From: Bin107 sp965221655
GTDB taxonomy: Bacteria > UBA8248
Direction: 5' to 3'
Length of the DNA stretch: 64,000 nucleotides
Assembly (NCBI GenBank): GCA_965221655.1
Contig: OZ244906.1
Coordinates: 1,178,001-1,242,000 of the forward strand
Shown: in pieces, positions 10,401-18,623 of the stretch
Position numbering within the stretch: the first letter of the stretch is position 1
How the letters are laid out: the number at the start of each line of letters is the position of its first letter
Translations under genes and position numbers: made by a program
Notes under the pieces: model-generated
The model's database searches: none
What the model was told of the DNA's origin: nothing
What the model saw: only the letters and a program-made list of their open reading frames with translations

Positions 10401-11142
10401 CGGAGCTCCTCAGGTAGATGCGTTGCACGTCGTCGTCGTTTTTTATCTCCTCCGGCGTTCCCTCCGCGATGATGCGTCCTTGATGAAACACGCTGATGCG
10501 GTCGGCAATCGACATGACGACCTTCATGTCGTGTTCCACGAGCACGACGCTCAGCTTCGCGGAGAGCCGCTTGATCAACGCGGCCGTTTGCCCGGTTTCT
10601 TGTGCGCTCATGCCCGCCGTCGGCTCGTCTAGCAGAAGCAAGGCAGGCGAGAGGGCCAGGGCGAGGCCGATTTCCAGATACTTCTGCTCTCCGTGCGCAA
10701 GGTTCGAGGCCAACTCCTTCGCCTTCGCGGCCAGGCCGATTTCCCCGAGCACTTCTCCGACCCTGCTCTCGACGTTGGGGTGGCGCGCGGCGGCGCGGAA
10801 GGGGTTGAAACTCATGGCGCGATTCTGGACGGCGAGGCGCAGATTGTCCTCCACCGTCAGGTTCGGGAAGATGTTCGTAATCTGGAAGGCGAGGCTCACG
10901 CCGAGCCTGCTGATTTTGTGGGGCCGCATGCGGGAGGTATCGACGCCGTTGATGCGGATTTCACCGCTCGAGGGCTGCTGTACGCCCATCAACATGCTGA
11001 AGAAAGTGCTCTTGCCCGCCCCGTTGGGCCCGATGATCGCCCGCAACTCCCCTCTCGGGAGCCTGAAATCGACCTCGGCGACCGCAACGAGCGCACCGAA
11101 GGATTTGGTGAGGGATTTCGTTTCGAGAATAAAATCAGACAC
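10387..11142 (-). CDS. livG: ABC transporter ATP-binding protein (LivG)
   Basis: A 251-residue ATPase with Walker A GPNGAGKST, Walker B LLLLDEPTAGM and switch His in VVLVEHDM. The signature region reads LAHGEQK rather than LSGGQ, which is common in LivG proteins. The frame extends upstream, but GTG 11142 with GGAAGG seven to eight bases before it begins the conserved domain. The gene follows livK after a 73-base spacer holding a GC-rich hairpin. Confidence 0.92.
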   Translation of the reverse strand: MSDFILETKSLTKSFGALVAVAEVDFRLPRGELRAIIGPNGAGKSTFFSMLMGVQQPSSGEIRINGVDTSRMRPHKISRLGVSLAFQITNIFPNLTVEDNLRLAVQNRAMSFNPFRAAARHPNVESRVGEVLGEIGLAAKAKELASNLAHGEQKYLEIGLALALSPALLLLDEPTAGMSAQETGQTAALIKRLSAKLSVVLVEHDMKVVMSIADRISVFHQGRIIAEGTPEEIKNDDDVQRIYLRSSDAAA

Positions 11143-11171
11143 GCGAGACCTTCCCCGGCGCACGTACAGGC

Positions 11172-11194
11172 CGCCCCCACCCGGAGCGGGGGCG
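11172..11194 (-). other. GC-rich hairpin between the liv binding-protein gene and the rest of the operon
   Basis: CGCCCCC (11172-11178) and GGGGGCG (11188-11194) form a seven-pair stem with a nine-base loop. There is no T-run, so it is not a classical terminator. Hairpins at this place in ABC operons often protect the abundant binding-protein message from 3' decay. Confidence 0.5.
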
Positions 11195-11215
11195 ACCTGC
11201 TTCACGCAGCGAGAC

Positions 11216-12508
11216 TCAAGCAGCGCAACTGCCGAACTTCGAGTCGTAGAGCGTCGTCTTCATCGGCACCTTCTCGCCGATGATCTCGAAGTGGAGCTTC
11301 TCGTTCACCGTCGTCATGTAGAAATCGACAAAACCCTGGTGGTCGGTGCTGCGCAGGTAGATGTCGCCCTGGGGGAAGTCACGGCCCTGGGAGAACATGC
11401 GGCCCGGCCCCATCGGCGTCTTGCCTCCCTCGAGCCAGGCGACCATCTTCGAGGTATCCGCACGCCTGTTTTCGTATTTGACGGCCTGCATCGCCGACTT
11501 GATGACGTTCATGCCCGTGAACTGCGCCTGGGCGAAGCCGCTCGGCAGCACGCCCTTGCTCAGTTTCATGAACTCTCCGCGGAAGGAGTGGTTCGGCGCG
11601 TTGTCGAACGGAGAGCCCTTGAGGTCGTTGACGGGCGAATAGCGGTGCAGATAAAACCCGCCGACGGCGCTCTTGCCCTGCTGGGTGATGGTGTTCACGT
11701 CGCACACCGAAGCGGGCCCGATGATTTTCGACTTCTTGCTGAGGCCCGTATCCGCCAGGGCGAGCACCGACTTGATGGCCGCTCCGCCGGACATTCCCAT
11801 CACGACCGCGTCGGCGTCGCGCGAGAGGCGGTTCACGTAGGAAATGTAGTCCGCCGTGTTGAGCGGAACGGGAACCGGGTCTATCCATTGGCCGCCGAGC
11901 CGCTTGAACTCGTCCCTGAAATCGAAAGCGACGGATTGGCCCCAGGCGAAGTCCATGTACAGGCCGGTCGCGCTCTTGATTCCGTTCTTGATCGCCCACG
12001 GCGCCATGGCGATCGCCTGGCTCTTCGTCGTGTTATAGGGCCGGAACACGTATTTCGGGCAGGCGGCCACCTTGCCGCCGGTGAGGTTCGTGGTCTCACA
12101 GCCCGTGCCCAGAATGTAGAGAACCTTGTGGCGCTTCACGAGCGGGGCCAACTGAACGCAGATGCCGCTGCTCGAAGTGCCCGTCAGCGCGTCGATTTTA
12201 TCCCGCAGAATCAGCTTCTCCGCCTCGCGCACCGCCTGTGCGGGCTTGAAGGCGTCGTCGCGCTCGATAATTTCGATCATCCGGCCGTTGATGCCGCCCG
12301 CCTTGTTGATTCGGTTGACGGCCACCGTCAGCCCCCAGCGACCCTGCTCGCCCAGAGCGGCGAGCGGCCCGCTGAACGTGTTGACGTGGCCGATGCGAAT
12401 CGGAGCCGCCGCCCACGCCTTGCGCAGGAAGAAAGGTCCCGTGCCGGCGCTCACCGCACCGACTGCCGCCAGTTTCAGAAAATCGCGTCTTGATTTGCCT
12501 CTGACCAT
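11216..12508 (-). CDS. livK: Liv-family substrate-binding protein with Tat signal
   Basis: A 430-residue periplasmic binding protein of the type I (Leu/Ile/Val, amide-urea) family. The mature part starts near APIRIGHVNTFSGPLAALG. The N-terminus SRRDFLK followed by a hydrophobic stretch and ending AWA is a twin-arginine signal, so the protein is probably exported folded. GGGGAGG before ATG 12508 fixes the start. It is the first gene of livKGFHM. Ligand type is not evident: amino acids, short amides and aromatic acids are all known for this family. Confidence 0.9.
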   Translation of the reverse strand: MVRGKSRRDFLKLAAVGAVSAGTGPFFLRKAWAAAPIRIGHVNTFSGPLAALGEQGRWGLTVAVNRINKAGGINGRMIEIIERDDAFKPAQAVREAEKLILRDKIDALTGTSSSGICVQLAPLVKRHKVLYILGTGCETTNLTGGKVAACPKYVFRPYNTTKSQAIAMAPWAIKNGIKSATGLYMDFAWGQSVAFDFRDEFKRLGGQWIDPVPVPLNTADYISYVNRLSRDADAVVMGMSGGAAIKSVLALADTGLSKKSKIIGPASVCDVNTITQQGKSAVGGFYLHRYSPVNDLKGSPFDNAPNHSFRGEFMKLSKGVLPSGFAQAQFTGMNVIKSAMQAVKYENRRADTSKMVAWLEGGKTPMGPGRMFSQGRDFPQGDIYLRSTDHQGFVDFYMTTVNEKLHFEIIGEKVPMKTTLYDSKFGSCAA

Positions 12509-12704
12509 GTGGCACCTCCCCATCTGTTGTGAATGGTGGTGAATCTGCCGGACTTCCTCCTCGGTTCGCTCTCCGGGCGCAATGCGCTGGAGCATTCCCT
12601 CTCGTCTTCGGCGTCCTCGTGCGTGTTGTTTGTTTCCCGCAATGCCCGCAAAGCGCACGGCCACCCGCGCAACAGCGGCGAAAGCGTCCTCCCCGCCGCA
12701 CGGA

Positions 12705-13139
12705 CTACTTTTTCGCGGGCAGCACCTTGATGGAGATGGTGTGCGCGAGCCCTGGGCCGTAGGAGCGGTGGAGGCCGTCGGCGAACTGCATCGTCAGCGA
12801 GTAGTCCCCCGGTGCGAGTTTGATGGAGGCTTCCGTCTGTCCCTTGCCGTAGTGCAAGTGGGTGGCGTCAGTCGGAATCACCTTCCCCCTGCGCATGGGA
12901 CCTTTGTTGATGAGGACGTGGTGATGCCCGGTGCCCTTCACCACTGCGCCCGAGGGTTGAATCTTCATGCCCTCGACCCCCATCACGACCTTGAAGGGGC
13001 TGCGCACCTGCGCCCCGTCCTTGGGCTCGATGAAGAAGGCGCGGGGTTTCCTCTCCTGCCCCTCCGCGTATCCGGCAACCGCCAGAAATCCCCCCAGTAG
13101 AACCGCGGCGCACAGCCGCCCCGCCATGAACCCGTTCAT
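12705..13139 (-). CDS. DUF4399 family exported protein
   Basis: A 144-residue protein with a Sec signal peptide (MNGFMAGRLCAAVLL to GYAEG) and the DUF4399 pattern: FIEPKDGAQVRSPFKVVMGV, then a His-rich HHHVLIN and a C-terminal LTMQFADGLHRSYGP. The function is unknown. The His cluster suggests metal or surface interactions in the periplasm. AGGAG upstream of ATG 13139 sets the start. It is followed on the same strand by livK, 196 bases downstream. A TACAAT box is visible about 65 bases upstream, without a convincing -35. Confidence 0.8.
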   Translation of the reverse strand: MNGFMAGRLCAAVLLGGFLAVAGYAEGQERKPRAFFIEPKDGAQVRSPFKVVMGVEGMKIQPSGAVVKGTGHHHVLINKGPMRRGKVIPTDATHLHYGKGQTEASIKLAPGDYSLTMQFADGLHRSYGPGLAHTISIKVLPAKK

Positions 13140-13404
13140 CGCGATCTCCTTTGCGCGTAAAACGAAAGCCGAGAGATTGCCGCAACATGTCGAAGCGTTT
13201 CCGGAATTGTAGTACACATCCGGGAAAAAGGTAAGGAAGGGAAAAACCACCGCCGTTTGGCAGCGGATTTCGCTCGTTCGTTCCGAATCGGCACACCGTC
13301 GCCGCGTCTTTCTCCGCATGGAGGCGCGGCAACAAGCCGACGCAACGCCGACGTTTCCCCTTGCCGCCAGAGGAAAGCCCCGCCTCTCGCGGGCGCCTTC
13401 TTTC

Positions 13405-13779
13405 CTACACCGGTATGTAGGCGCCGGTGTATTCCATCAAATCCTCGCGGCGGGGGCTGAATATCTGCAGGTCCTGCGAACCCTCCTCCAGGGCCTTGAG
13501 CCAGTGCTCGACGTTGGGCTTGCAAACCACCACCTCGCCCGCGCCCACCTCGCGCTCGCCCACACCCTCGACGCGGAAGACGAAGCGGCCCCGCTGGATG
13601 AAGGACATCTGCTCGTGGGGGTGCCTGTGGGCGGCGACCTCGGAGCCTGCGGAGAACGTCCACAGCGCGAGCGTCTGGTTCTCGCCCGCGATCATCTGGA
13701 GTTCGATGACGCTCTCGGACGGAATGTTCGGGTGGGTGATGCGCACGCGGGGAATCGCATCCCATCTCTGGAAGATCAT
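13405..13779 (-). CDS. Cupin-domain protein
   Basis: A 124-residue single-cupin protein. The first cupin motif is AAHRHPHEQMSFIQRGRF (metal ligands His, His, Glu) and the second is PNVEHWLKA with the last His, so a mononuclear metal site is likely. Standalone cupins of this type act as small isomerases or dioxygenases, or as sugar- or acid-binding accessory proteins. Nothing here decides which. AAGGAGGGAGCC precedes the ATG. It lies 76 bases downstream of the CoA-transferase... on transcription order it follows that gene's strand and may share its transcript. Confidence 0.82.
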   Translation of the reverse strand: MIFQRWDAIPRVRITHPNIPSESVIELQMIAGENQTLALWTFSAGSEVAAHRHPHEQMSFIQRGRFVFRVEGVGEREVGAGEVVVCKPNVEHWLKALEEGSQDLQIFSPRREDLMEYTGAYIPV

Positions 13780-13855
13780 GGCTCCCTCCTTGGGTCGAAA
13801 CGGGGCAAAGCCGCTCGGGGAGAATTTCTCCCCGGGTTGCGTCTATCAACTCCCC

Positions 13856-15061
13856 CTACCTCACCCCCTCGCCGGCGAGGAAGCGCGATACCTCCTCATC
13901 CGACCAGCCGAGCCACTCGGCGAGCACCGCACCCGTGTGCTGGCCCAGCAGGGGCGGCGGCTTGACCTCTGCCTCTGCTCCGCTCATGCGCCAGGGCGGG
14001 CCGACCACGCGAATCCTGCCCGAGACGGGGTGTTCGACCTCGCGCACCAGGCCGCGGTGGGCGATTTGCGGGTCGGCGAGGGCGCGCGCGTAGTCGTTCA
14101 CCACGGCGAAGCCCACGCGCTCGGCTTCGAGACGCTCGGCCCACTCCGCCATGGTGTGCGAGGCGAAAACCTCCGCGACGCGCGCGTTGATCTCCGCGCG
14201 ATGCGCCACCCGCGCGCGTGCCGTTGCATAGCGCGGGTCCTGCGTCCAGTCCTCGATTCCCAGGGCGCGGCAAAAGCCCGGCCAGAAGCCGTCGTGCTGG
14301 ACGATGACGGTGACGTACGCCCCATCGCGCGTGCGGTAGGTGTTCGCAGGCACGCGCATGGGGTTTTGGTTGCCGTGCCTGCCCGGGGAGACGCCCGCCT
14401 GGAGGGTCTCCCCCATGCGGGGACCCAGGGCCGCCACCATGGCGTCTTGCATGCTCACGTCCACGTAGCGGCCCCGCCCCTCCCGCCGTGCGGCGTGGAG
14501 TGCGCTCACGACGGCGTAGGCGGAGAACATGCCCGCCAGCACGTCCGCGAGGGGGGCGCCGATTTGGGTGGGCTCCTCATCGCCGGTGACGCTCATGACG
14601 CCCGAGACGGCCTGGAGAATCGGGTCGAGGCCGACGCGGTCGCGGTAGGGCCCGCTCTGCCCGAAGCCCGAGAGCGAGCAGTAGACGACGCGCGGGTTGA
14701 GTGCGCGGGCGTCCTCCCAGCCGAGGCCGAGCTCGGCCATCTTGCCCGGGGCCATGTTCTCGACGACTACGTCCGTCTTACCGGCCAGGGCGCGCACGGC
14801 GTCGCGGCCCGCGCGCGTTTTCATGTTCACGGCGACGCTCTTCTTCGAGCGGTTGTTCGCGTAGAAGTAGTCTTCGTGATCCTCGCGGTTTTTGTAGCGG
14901 GTGATGCGGCGCGTGTCGTCCCCGAAGCCGGGGCGCTCGATCTTCACCACCTCGGCCCCCATGTCGGCCAGCATGGTGGCGCAGTAGGGACCCGCAACGA
15001 CCTGCGTGAAGTCGAGCACCCGAAACCCCGCGAGTGGTGCCGTGGGCTGTGGTTCGCTCAT
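13856..15061 (-). CDS. CaiB/BaiF family III CoA-transferase
   Basis: A 401-residue family III CoA-transferase, which moves CoA between acyl-CoA and a carboxylic acid through an aspartyl-CoA intermediate. Typical segments are GFRVLDFTQVVAGPYCATMLADMGAEVVK-like at the N-terminus (ending ADMGAEVVKIERP), NRSKKSVAVNMK and YCSLSGFGQSGPYRDR. The catalytic Asp region VGLDPILQAVSG is intact. Substrates are not predictable. ATG 15061 is preceded by GGGGGAG. The frame is open through the tRNA gene upstream, which is not real coding. It may share a transcript with the downstream cupin gene. Confidence 0.9.
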   Translation of the reverse strand: MSEPQPTAPLAGFRVLDFTQVVAGPYCATMLADMGAEVVKIERPGFGDDTRRITRYKNREDHEDYFYANNRSKKSVAVNMKTRAGRDAVRALAGKTDVVVENMAPGKMAELGLGWEDARALNPRVVYCSLSGFGQSGPYRDRVGLDPILQAVSGVMSVTGDEEPTQIGAPLADVLAGMFSAYAVVSALHAARREGRGRYVDVSMQDAMVAALGPRMGETLQAGVSPGRHGNQNPMRVPANTYRTRDGAYVTVIVQHDGFWPGFCRALGIEDWTQDPRYATARARVAHRAEINARVAEVFASHTMAEWAERLEAERVGFAVVNDYARALADPQIAHRGLVREVEHPVSGRIRVVGPPWRMSGAEAEVKPPPLLGQHTGAVLAEWLGWSDEEVSRFLAGEGVR

Positions 15062-15154
15062 CTGCTCCCCCGGAAGTGGGCGCCGAAGTTGCGCAATCCC
15101 TTCGGCGCGAAAAGACGGGAGGAATCGCCAGACGCCCCCCGCTCGGCTCCGAGA

Positions 15155-15240
15155 TGGTGCCCGGGGCCGGACTCGAACCGGCATGGCCTCTCGGCCGAGG
15201 GATTTTAAGTCCCTGGTGTCTACCGTTCCACCACCCGGGC
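15155..15240 (-). tRNA. tRNA-Leu (anticodon UAA)
   Basis: The minus strand folds as a class II tRNA. Acceptor GCCCGGG/CCCGGGC (15234-15240 with 15159-15165), anticodon stem AGGGA/TCCCT around the loop CTTAAAA giving anticodon UAA, a long variable arm (CGGCCGAGAGGCC region) and a T-arm with GGTTCGAGTCC. Discriminator A and an encoded CCA (15155-15157) close the 3' end. The 86-base length including CCA fits leucine tRNAs. Confidence 0.95.
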
Positions 15241-15343
15241 AGGTGGGGGGAGAATATCCCACCAGGCGCCGTTTCCGCCAGTTCGATAATGCATGCCCAA
15301 GGCATAACACGGATAAAGAACAGGAACGCGAAGGCGCGCACGC

Positions 15344-15387
15344 AAAAAGGCCGCGGGCGCGAGACTCGAATCCCGCGCGCCGCGGCC
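15344..15387 (-). terminator. Rho-independent terminator after the LVIVD-repeat gene
   Basis: Arms GGCCGCGG (15349-15356) and CCGCGGCC (15380-15387) pair, with further GC pairing inside, and on the minus strand the stem is followed by five Ts (15344-15348). It lies 25 bases beyond the stop of the LVIVD-repeat gene and separates it from tRNA-Leu. Confidence 0.8.
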
Positions 15388-15411
15388 CTCGTTTGCCGAT
15401 TGGCCGCGCGC

Positions 15412-16686
15412 CTAACCTGTGTACTCCAGAATGTGGAGACCCAGCCCCCAGCGGTCAGCCATGTAGATGAGCCCGGTGTCCTTGTCCACCTGTACGTCGT
15501 TGCTCTGCGGGCAGCAACGCTCCTTCGTGCCCTCAGGGATGTAGTAGCCCACTTCCCTGGGCCGGAAGGGATTCGACCAGTCCACCACGCGCAGGCCCGC
15601 GTTGAACCAGCAGATGTACATGAGGTCGTCCTTGGTCATGTCGAGCCAGATGTTGTGCGCGCCGTGGCGCGAGCCCGTCTTGCTCCACTTCTCGTCGAGC
15701 GGACGCATTTCGATCGGGTCGATCTCATAGGGCATGAAGGTGCTCACCGGCAGCGGCTCGAGCGGGTTTCTGAGATCGTAGAAGGTGACGAACGCGGGCG
15801 GGTGGTCGCAGTTCACCGTGGTGGTCTCCTGCGTCACGATGCCGAACTCCGAACCCTCCGGCACGAGGAAGCTGTGGTAGCAGCCCGCCCAGCCGTGCGT
15901 CTCATGGGGGTTGTGGCGCCAGAGGAGTTCGGGCGTCGTCGGGTCGGTGAGGTCGAAGAGGGCGATGCCTGCGTCCCAGTAACCCGCCGTGACGTAGTTG
16001 CCCCAGGGATTTCCCTCGTGAATCCACGCGCCGTCGCCCACGATATCCGGGTCCCAGGAGGGCTCCTCCCCATCCTTCTGGCCGGGGACGTGGCCCATGC
16101 CGATGAACTCGGGCGCCCAGGGGTCCTTCATGTCGTGGACGAGGAGCACCTTGCCCGCGTAGCCGTCCTTGAAGCCCGAGCTGTACATGAGCTTGCGCTT
16201 GCGGTCGTATATCGGCCTGTGGATGCCGAAGCCGTCCACCTCCACGTAATTCACGAACTTGGGGTGGAACGGGTCGCGGTTGTCGAAGACGCGCAAGCCC
16301 CCGATGGCGTCGGGGTATTGCGAGCGCAGGGCGGGCCTGAGCTCTGAATTGGTGATAAGAACCTCGTCGTCGATGCGCAGCACCTTGTGCGTGCGCGCAG
16401 CGGGGCTGTCGACGATTTGGTTGACGATCTTCGGGTTCGCCGGGTCCTTCACGTCGAGAATCGTCATGCCGTCGTGGCCGTTCACGCCCGAGGCCGCGAC
16501 GTAGCAGATGCCGCCGCCCACCTGAATCTGAAACGCATCGCCCCAGCCGTTCAGGTCGCAATGGGCGACGAGGCGGACGTTGTGCGCCTCCTCCTTCCAG
16601 GGCTCGGTGAGCACGTGATCCACGCCCGTGTAAGCGTCGTTGCCGCCGCCGCGAATGGGATTGGGGTGATACCAGGGCTTGCGCAT
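15412..16686 (-). CDS. LVIVD-repeat (beta-propeller) protein
   Basis: A 424-residue protein made of repeated blades of the LVIVD type, recognised by recurring phrases such as GMTILDVKDPANPKIV, GLRVFDNRDPFHPKFV, GIALFDLTDPTTPELL and GLRVVDWSNPFRPREV. These predict a beta-propeller. No signal peptide is seen, so the protein seems cytoplasmic, unlike many LVIVD proteins. Several His and Asp residues sit between blades (HETHGWAGCYHS), compatible with metal binding, but no enzyme activity is assigned. GGAGG before ATG 16686 favours this start. A strong terminator follows the stop. Confidence 0.85.
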   Translation of the reverse strand: MRKPWYHPNPIRGGGNDAYTGVDHVLTEPWKEEAHNVRLVAHCDLNGWGDAFQIQVGGGICYVAASGVNGHDGMTILDVKDPANPKIVNQIVDSPAARTHKVLRIDDEVLITNSELRPALRSQYPDAIGGLRVFDNRDPFHPKFVNYVEVDGFGIHRPIYDRKRKLMYSSGFKDGYAGKVLLVHDMKDPWAPEFIGMGHVPGQKDGEEPSWDPDIVGDGAWIHEGNPWGNYVTAGYWDAGIALFDLTDPTTPELLWRHNPHETHGWAGCYHSFLVPEGSEFGIVTQETTTVNCDHPPAFVTFYDLRNPLEPLPVSTFMPYEIDPIEMRPLDEKWSKTGSRHGAHNIWLDMTKDDLMYICWFNAGLRVVDWSNPFRPREVGYYIPEGTKERCCPQSNDVQVDKDTGLIYMADRWGLGLHILEYTG

Positions 16687-16795
16687 AACTCCTCCGTTCA
16701 ATAGTGGATGCAAAAAGAAATCGTACCGGATGCAAGGCGCATTCTATGGGAAGAGCGCCGGGCGGGAAAAGCGGGCACAGGGTTTTTCTCCCGCA

Positions 16796-17923
16796 TCATT
16801 CTTCCCGAAACAGGCGAATAAAATCCTCAAACGGCGCGGGCGGCGTTTGCGCCACGCCCATGTTCTCCACGACGTGCTCGAGCCCGCGCATCCCCACCAG
16901 GGCGACGGCCACGCCCGGCGCGCTGCGCGTAAACTGAATCGCGCGCTGCGCGTCGGTGGAAAACCCCGGAAAAACTTCCCCCACCACGGGAGGAAGCCCG
17001 TGGGCGGCCCTGCCCTGGAGAATCGAGCCGCTCGTCATGACGCTAATGCCGCTTCGCGCGGCGGCCGCCAGAAAGCTCGTCTGCTCCCCGTCCAGGCTCT
17101 GGTTCGGGCGGGAGAAGGCCTCGGGCATTCCCAGGTTGAGCGGCAGTTGCACCGCGCGAAAATGGTGGTTCTCCCCGCCTGCGGCACGCGCCGCCTCGAG
17201 CACCTCCGCGAGCGAGAGATACTCCGACTCGTCGGGCTCCAGACGATATCCGTTCCAGGTGGCCGTGCCGTAGACGCCTATCTTCCCCTCGGCCACGGCT
17301 TCTTCCAGTGCGCTAAAGGCGTCGCGCAGCCTTTGTAAAAAGACCGGGCGCGCAACTTCTTGGAGCTGCGTCTCGGGGTTGTGTACATAGTAGACGTCGA
17401 TGGTCTCGAGGCCGAGGTTCGCGCGGCTCGCCTCCAGCTCGTGGCGCAGATACGCGGGCGTCATGCAGTGGCAGCCCGCCGCAATGTCCGCGGGAGCGCA
17501 AACGCGGGGTTCGAAATAGGTCTTTCGCAAATACTCGATTGCGTCGCCCTGCCCCTGGGGCGGATGGGTGTCAAAGGGTATGAATCCGCCCTTGGTGGAA
17601 ACCACAAGCTCCTCGCGGCGGGCTTCTCCCGAGGCGAACAAGTCGCTCAGCGCCGCGCCGACGCTGCGCTCGCTGCGCTGGAAGCGATAGTTCACCGCCG
17701 TGTCGATGACGTTGCACCCCCCGCGCACGGCGGCGGCCACAGAAGCGCGATAGGCGGCGTCAGTCGCCTCATCCGCCTCGCCGAGGTAGGTGCCGATACC
17801 GATGGAGGAAAGCCAAAGGCCATTCGAGCGGCGAAAGTGCTCCGGGTGCGCGGTGGACGAGTGCGCCTCGGCGTAGCGCCTTGTGCCCTCTGCCGTAGCA
17901 AAGCCTGCGTGGGCCATTTTCAT
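16796..17923 (-). CDS. Aldo/keto reductase family oxidoreductase
   Basis: A 375-residue member of the aldo/keto reductase superfamily (NADPH-linked carbonyl reduction, TIM barrel). The tetrad is visible: Asp and Tyr in VIDTAVNYRFQRSE, Lys in VVSTKGG, His in VYYVHNPE. It is about 50 residues longer than common AKRs because of an insert between the Lys and His segments. ATG 17923 is preferred over a second ATG six bases on, although the ribosome site (GAGAG) is modest. It is transcribed away from the cox genes, with the divergent spacer at 17924-18155. Confidence 0.88.
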   Translation of the reverse strand: MKMAHAGFATAEGTRRYAEAHSSTAHPEHFRRSNGLWLSSIGIGTYLGEADEATDAAYRASVAAAVRGGCNVIDTAVNYRFQRSERSVGAALSDLFASGEARREELVVSTKGGFIPFDTHPPQGQGDAIEYLRKTYFEPRVCAPADIAAGCHCMTPAYLRHELEASRANLGLETIDVYYVHNPETQLQEVARPVFLQRLRDAFSALEEAVAEGKIGVYGTATWNGYRLEPDESEYLSLAEVLEAARAAGGENHHFRAVQLPLNLGMPEAFSRPNQSLDGEQTSFLAAAARSGISVMTSGSILQGRAAHGLPPVVGEVFPGFSTDAQRAIQFTRSAPGVAVALVGMRGLEHVVENMGVAQTPPAPFEDFIRLFREE

Positions 17924-18009
17924 GCTCTCTGTAGTCGTGGGGTGCGCGATGGCGGGCATCCTACACGCTTTTTCGGCGCAAAGCGAAACGGGAGGCAGAA
18001 ATTGCCCCC

Positions 18010-18038
18010 TTGACAAGACCGGCCCCATCTTCAATACT
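18010..18038 (+). promoter_or_regulatory. Candidate sigma70-type promoter for the coxSLM operon
   Basis: TTGACA (18010-18015), a 17-base spacer, then AATACT (18033-18038, four of six matches). A strong ribosome site AAAGGAG follows at 18059-18065, just beyond the expected transcription start. This puts the promoter inside the divergent spacer shared with the aldo/keto reductase gene. Confidence 0.5.
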
Positions 18039-18155
18039 GATTATATCGATGAACATATAAAGGAGACGCCACTACTGGATGAGGCCGAGGTGCCCCCGGG
18101 GGCTTTGCCGCGTCCGGGCGCGCCGCCCACATCTCTCAAGAGCGAGGCCCATACC

Positions 18156-18620
18156 TTGGAAATCGACATCAGCATCAACGGAGAAAGCAGAACGTTCGAC
18201 GTGGAGCCCAGAACCCTGCTGGTGCACCTTCTGCGCGACGAAGCCGGCCTCACGGGCACGCACGTCGCGTGTGAAACCTCCATCTGCGGAGCCTGCACCG
18301 TCTTGCTCGACGACAAGGCGGTAAAAAGCTGCACGGTGCTGGCCGCCCAGGCCGAGGGGTGCGAGGTCACGACCATTGAGGGCATGGCCTCGGGCGACGA
18401 GCTCCATGCCCTGCAAGAGCAATTTTGGGAAAAACACGGCCTGCAGTGCGGCTACTGCACGCCGGGCATGATCATGACGGCGAGCCAGATTATCGCGTCC
18501 AACCCCGAACCGACGGAACAGGAGATACGGCGCGGCCTCGAGGGCAACATCTGCCGCTGCACGGGTTATCAGAACATCGTCGACGCCGTTTCCGCGGCTG
18601 CGGCGCAAATGAGGGAATAA
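18156..18620 (+). CDS. coxS: CO dehydrogenase/xanthine dehydrogenase-type small subunit (2 x [2Fe-2S])
   Basis: The iron-sulphur subunit of a molybdenum hydroxylase. It has the plant-type cluster site (CETSICGACTVLLD) and the second, all-helical cluster site (CGYCTPG and NICRCTGY). The fold starts at LEIDISINGESRTF, so TTG 18156 with GCGAGG upstream is chosen, giving 154 residues, a normal length. The start is doubtful: the best ribosome site (18059-18065) instead faces an in-frame CTG at 18075 and an out-of-frame ATG at 18079, and an in-frame GTG lies at 18090. It is followed after three bases by coxL. It passes electrons from the Mo site to the flavin subunit. Confidence 0.88.
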   Translation: MEIDISINGESRTFDVEPRTLLVHLLRDEAGLTGTHVACETSICGACTVLLDDKAVKSCTVLAAQAEGCEVTTIEGMASGDELHALQEQFWEKHGLQCGYCTPGMIMTASQIIASNPEPTEQEIRRGLEGNICRCTGYQNIVDAVSAAAAQMRE

Positions 18621-18623
18621 GAG

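Noticed and set aside
10496..12493. A long plus-strand open frame opposite the liv genes
   Set aside because: High-GC antisense frame without family similarity, fully covered by well-supported minus-strand genes.
15349..15387. A second tRNA suggested by a T-loop-like GATTCGAGTC
   Set aside because: No acceptor, anticodon arm or CCA. The stem plus T-run is a terminator.
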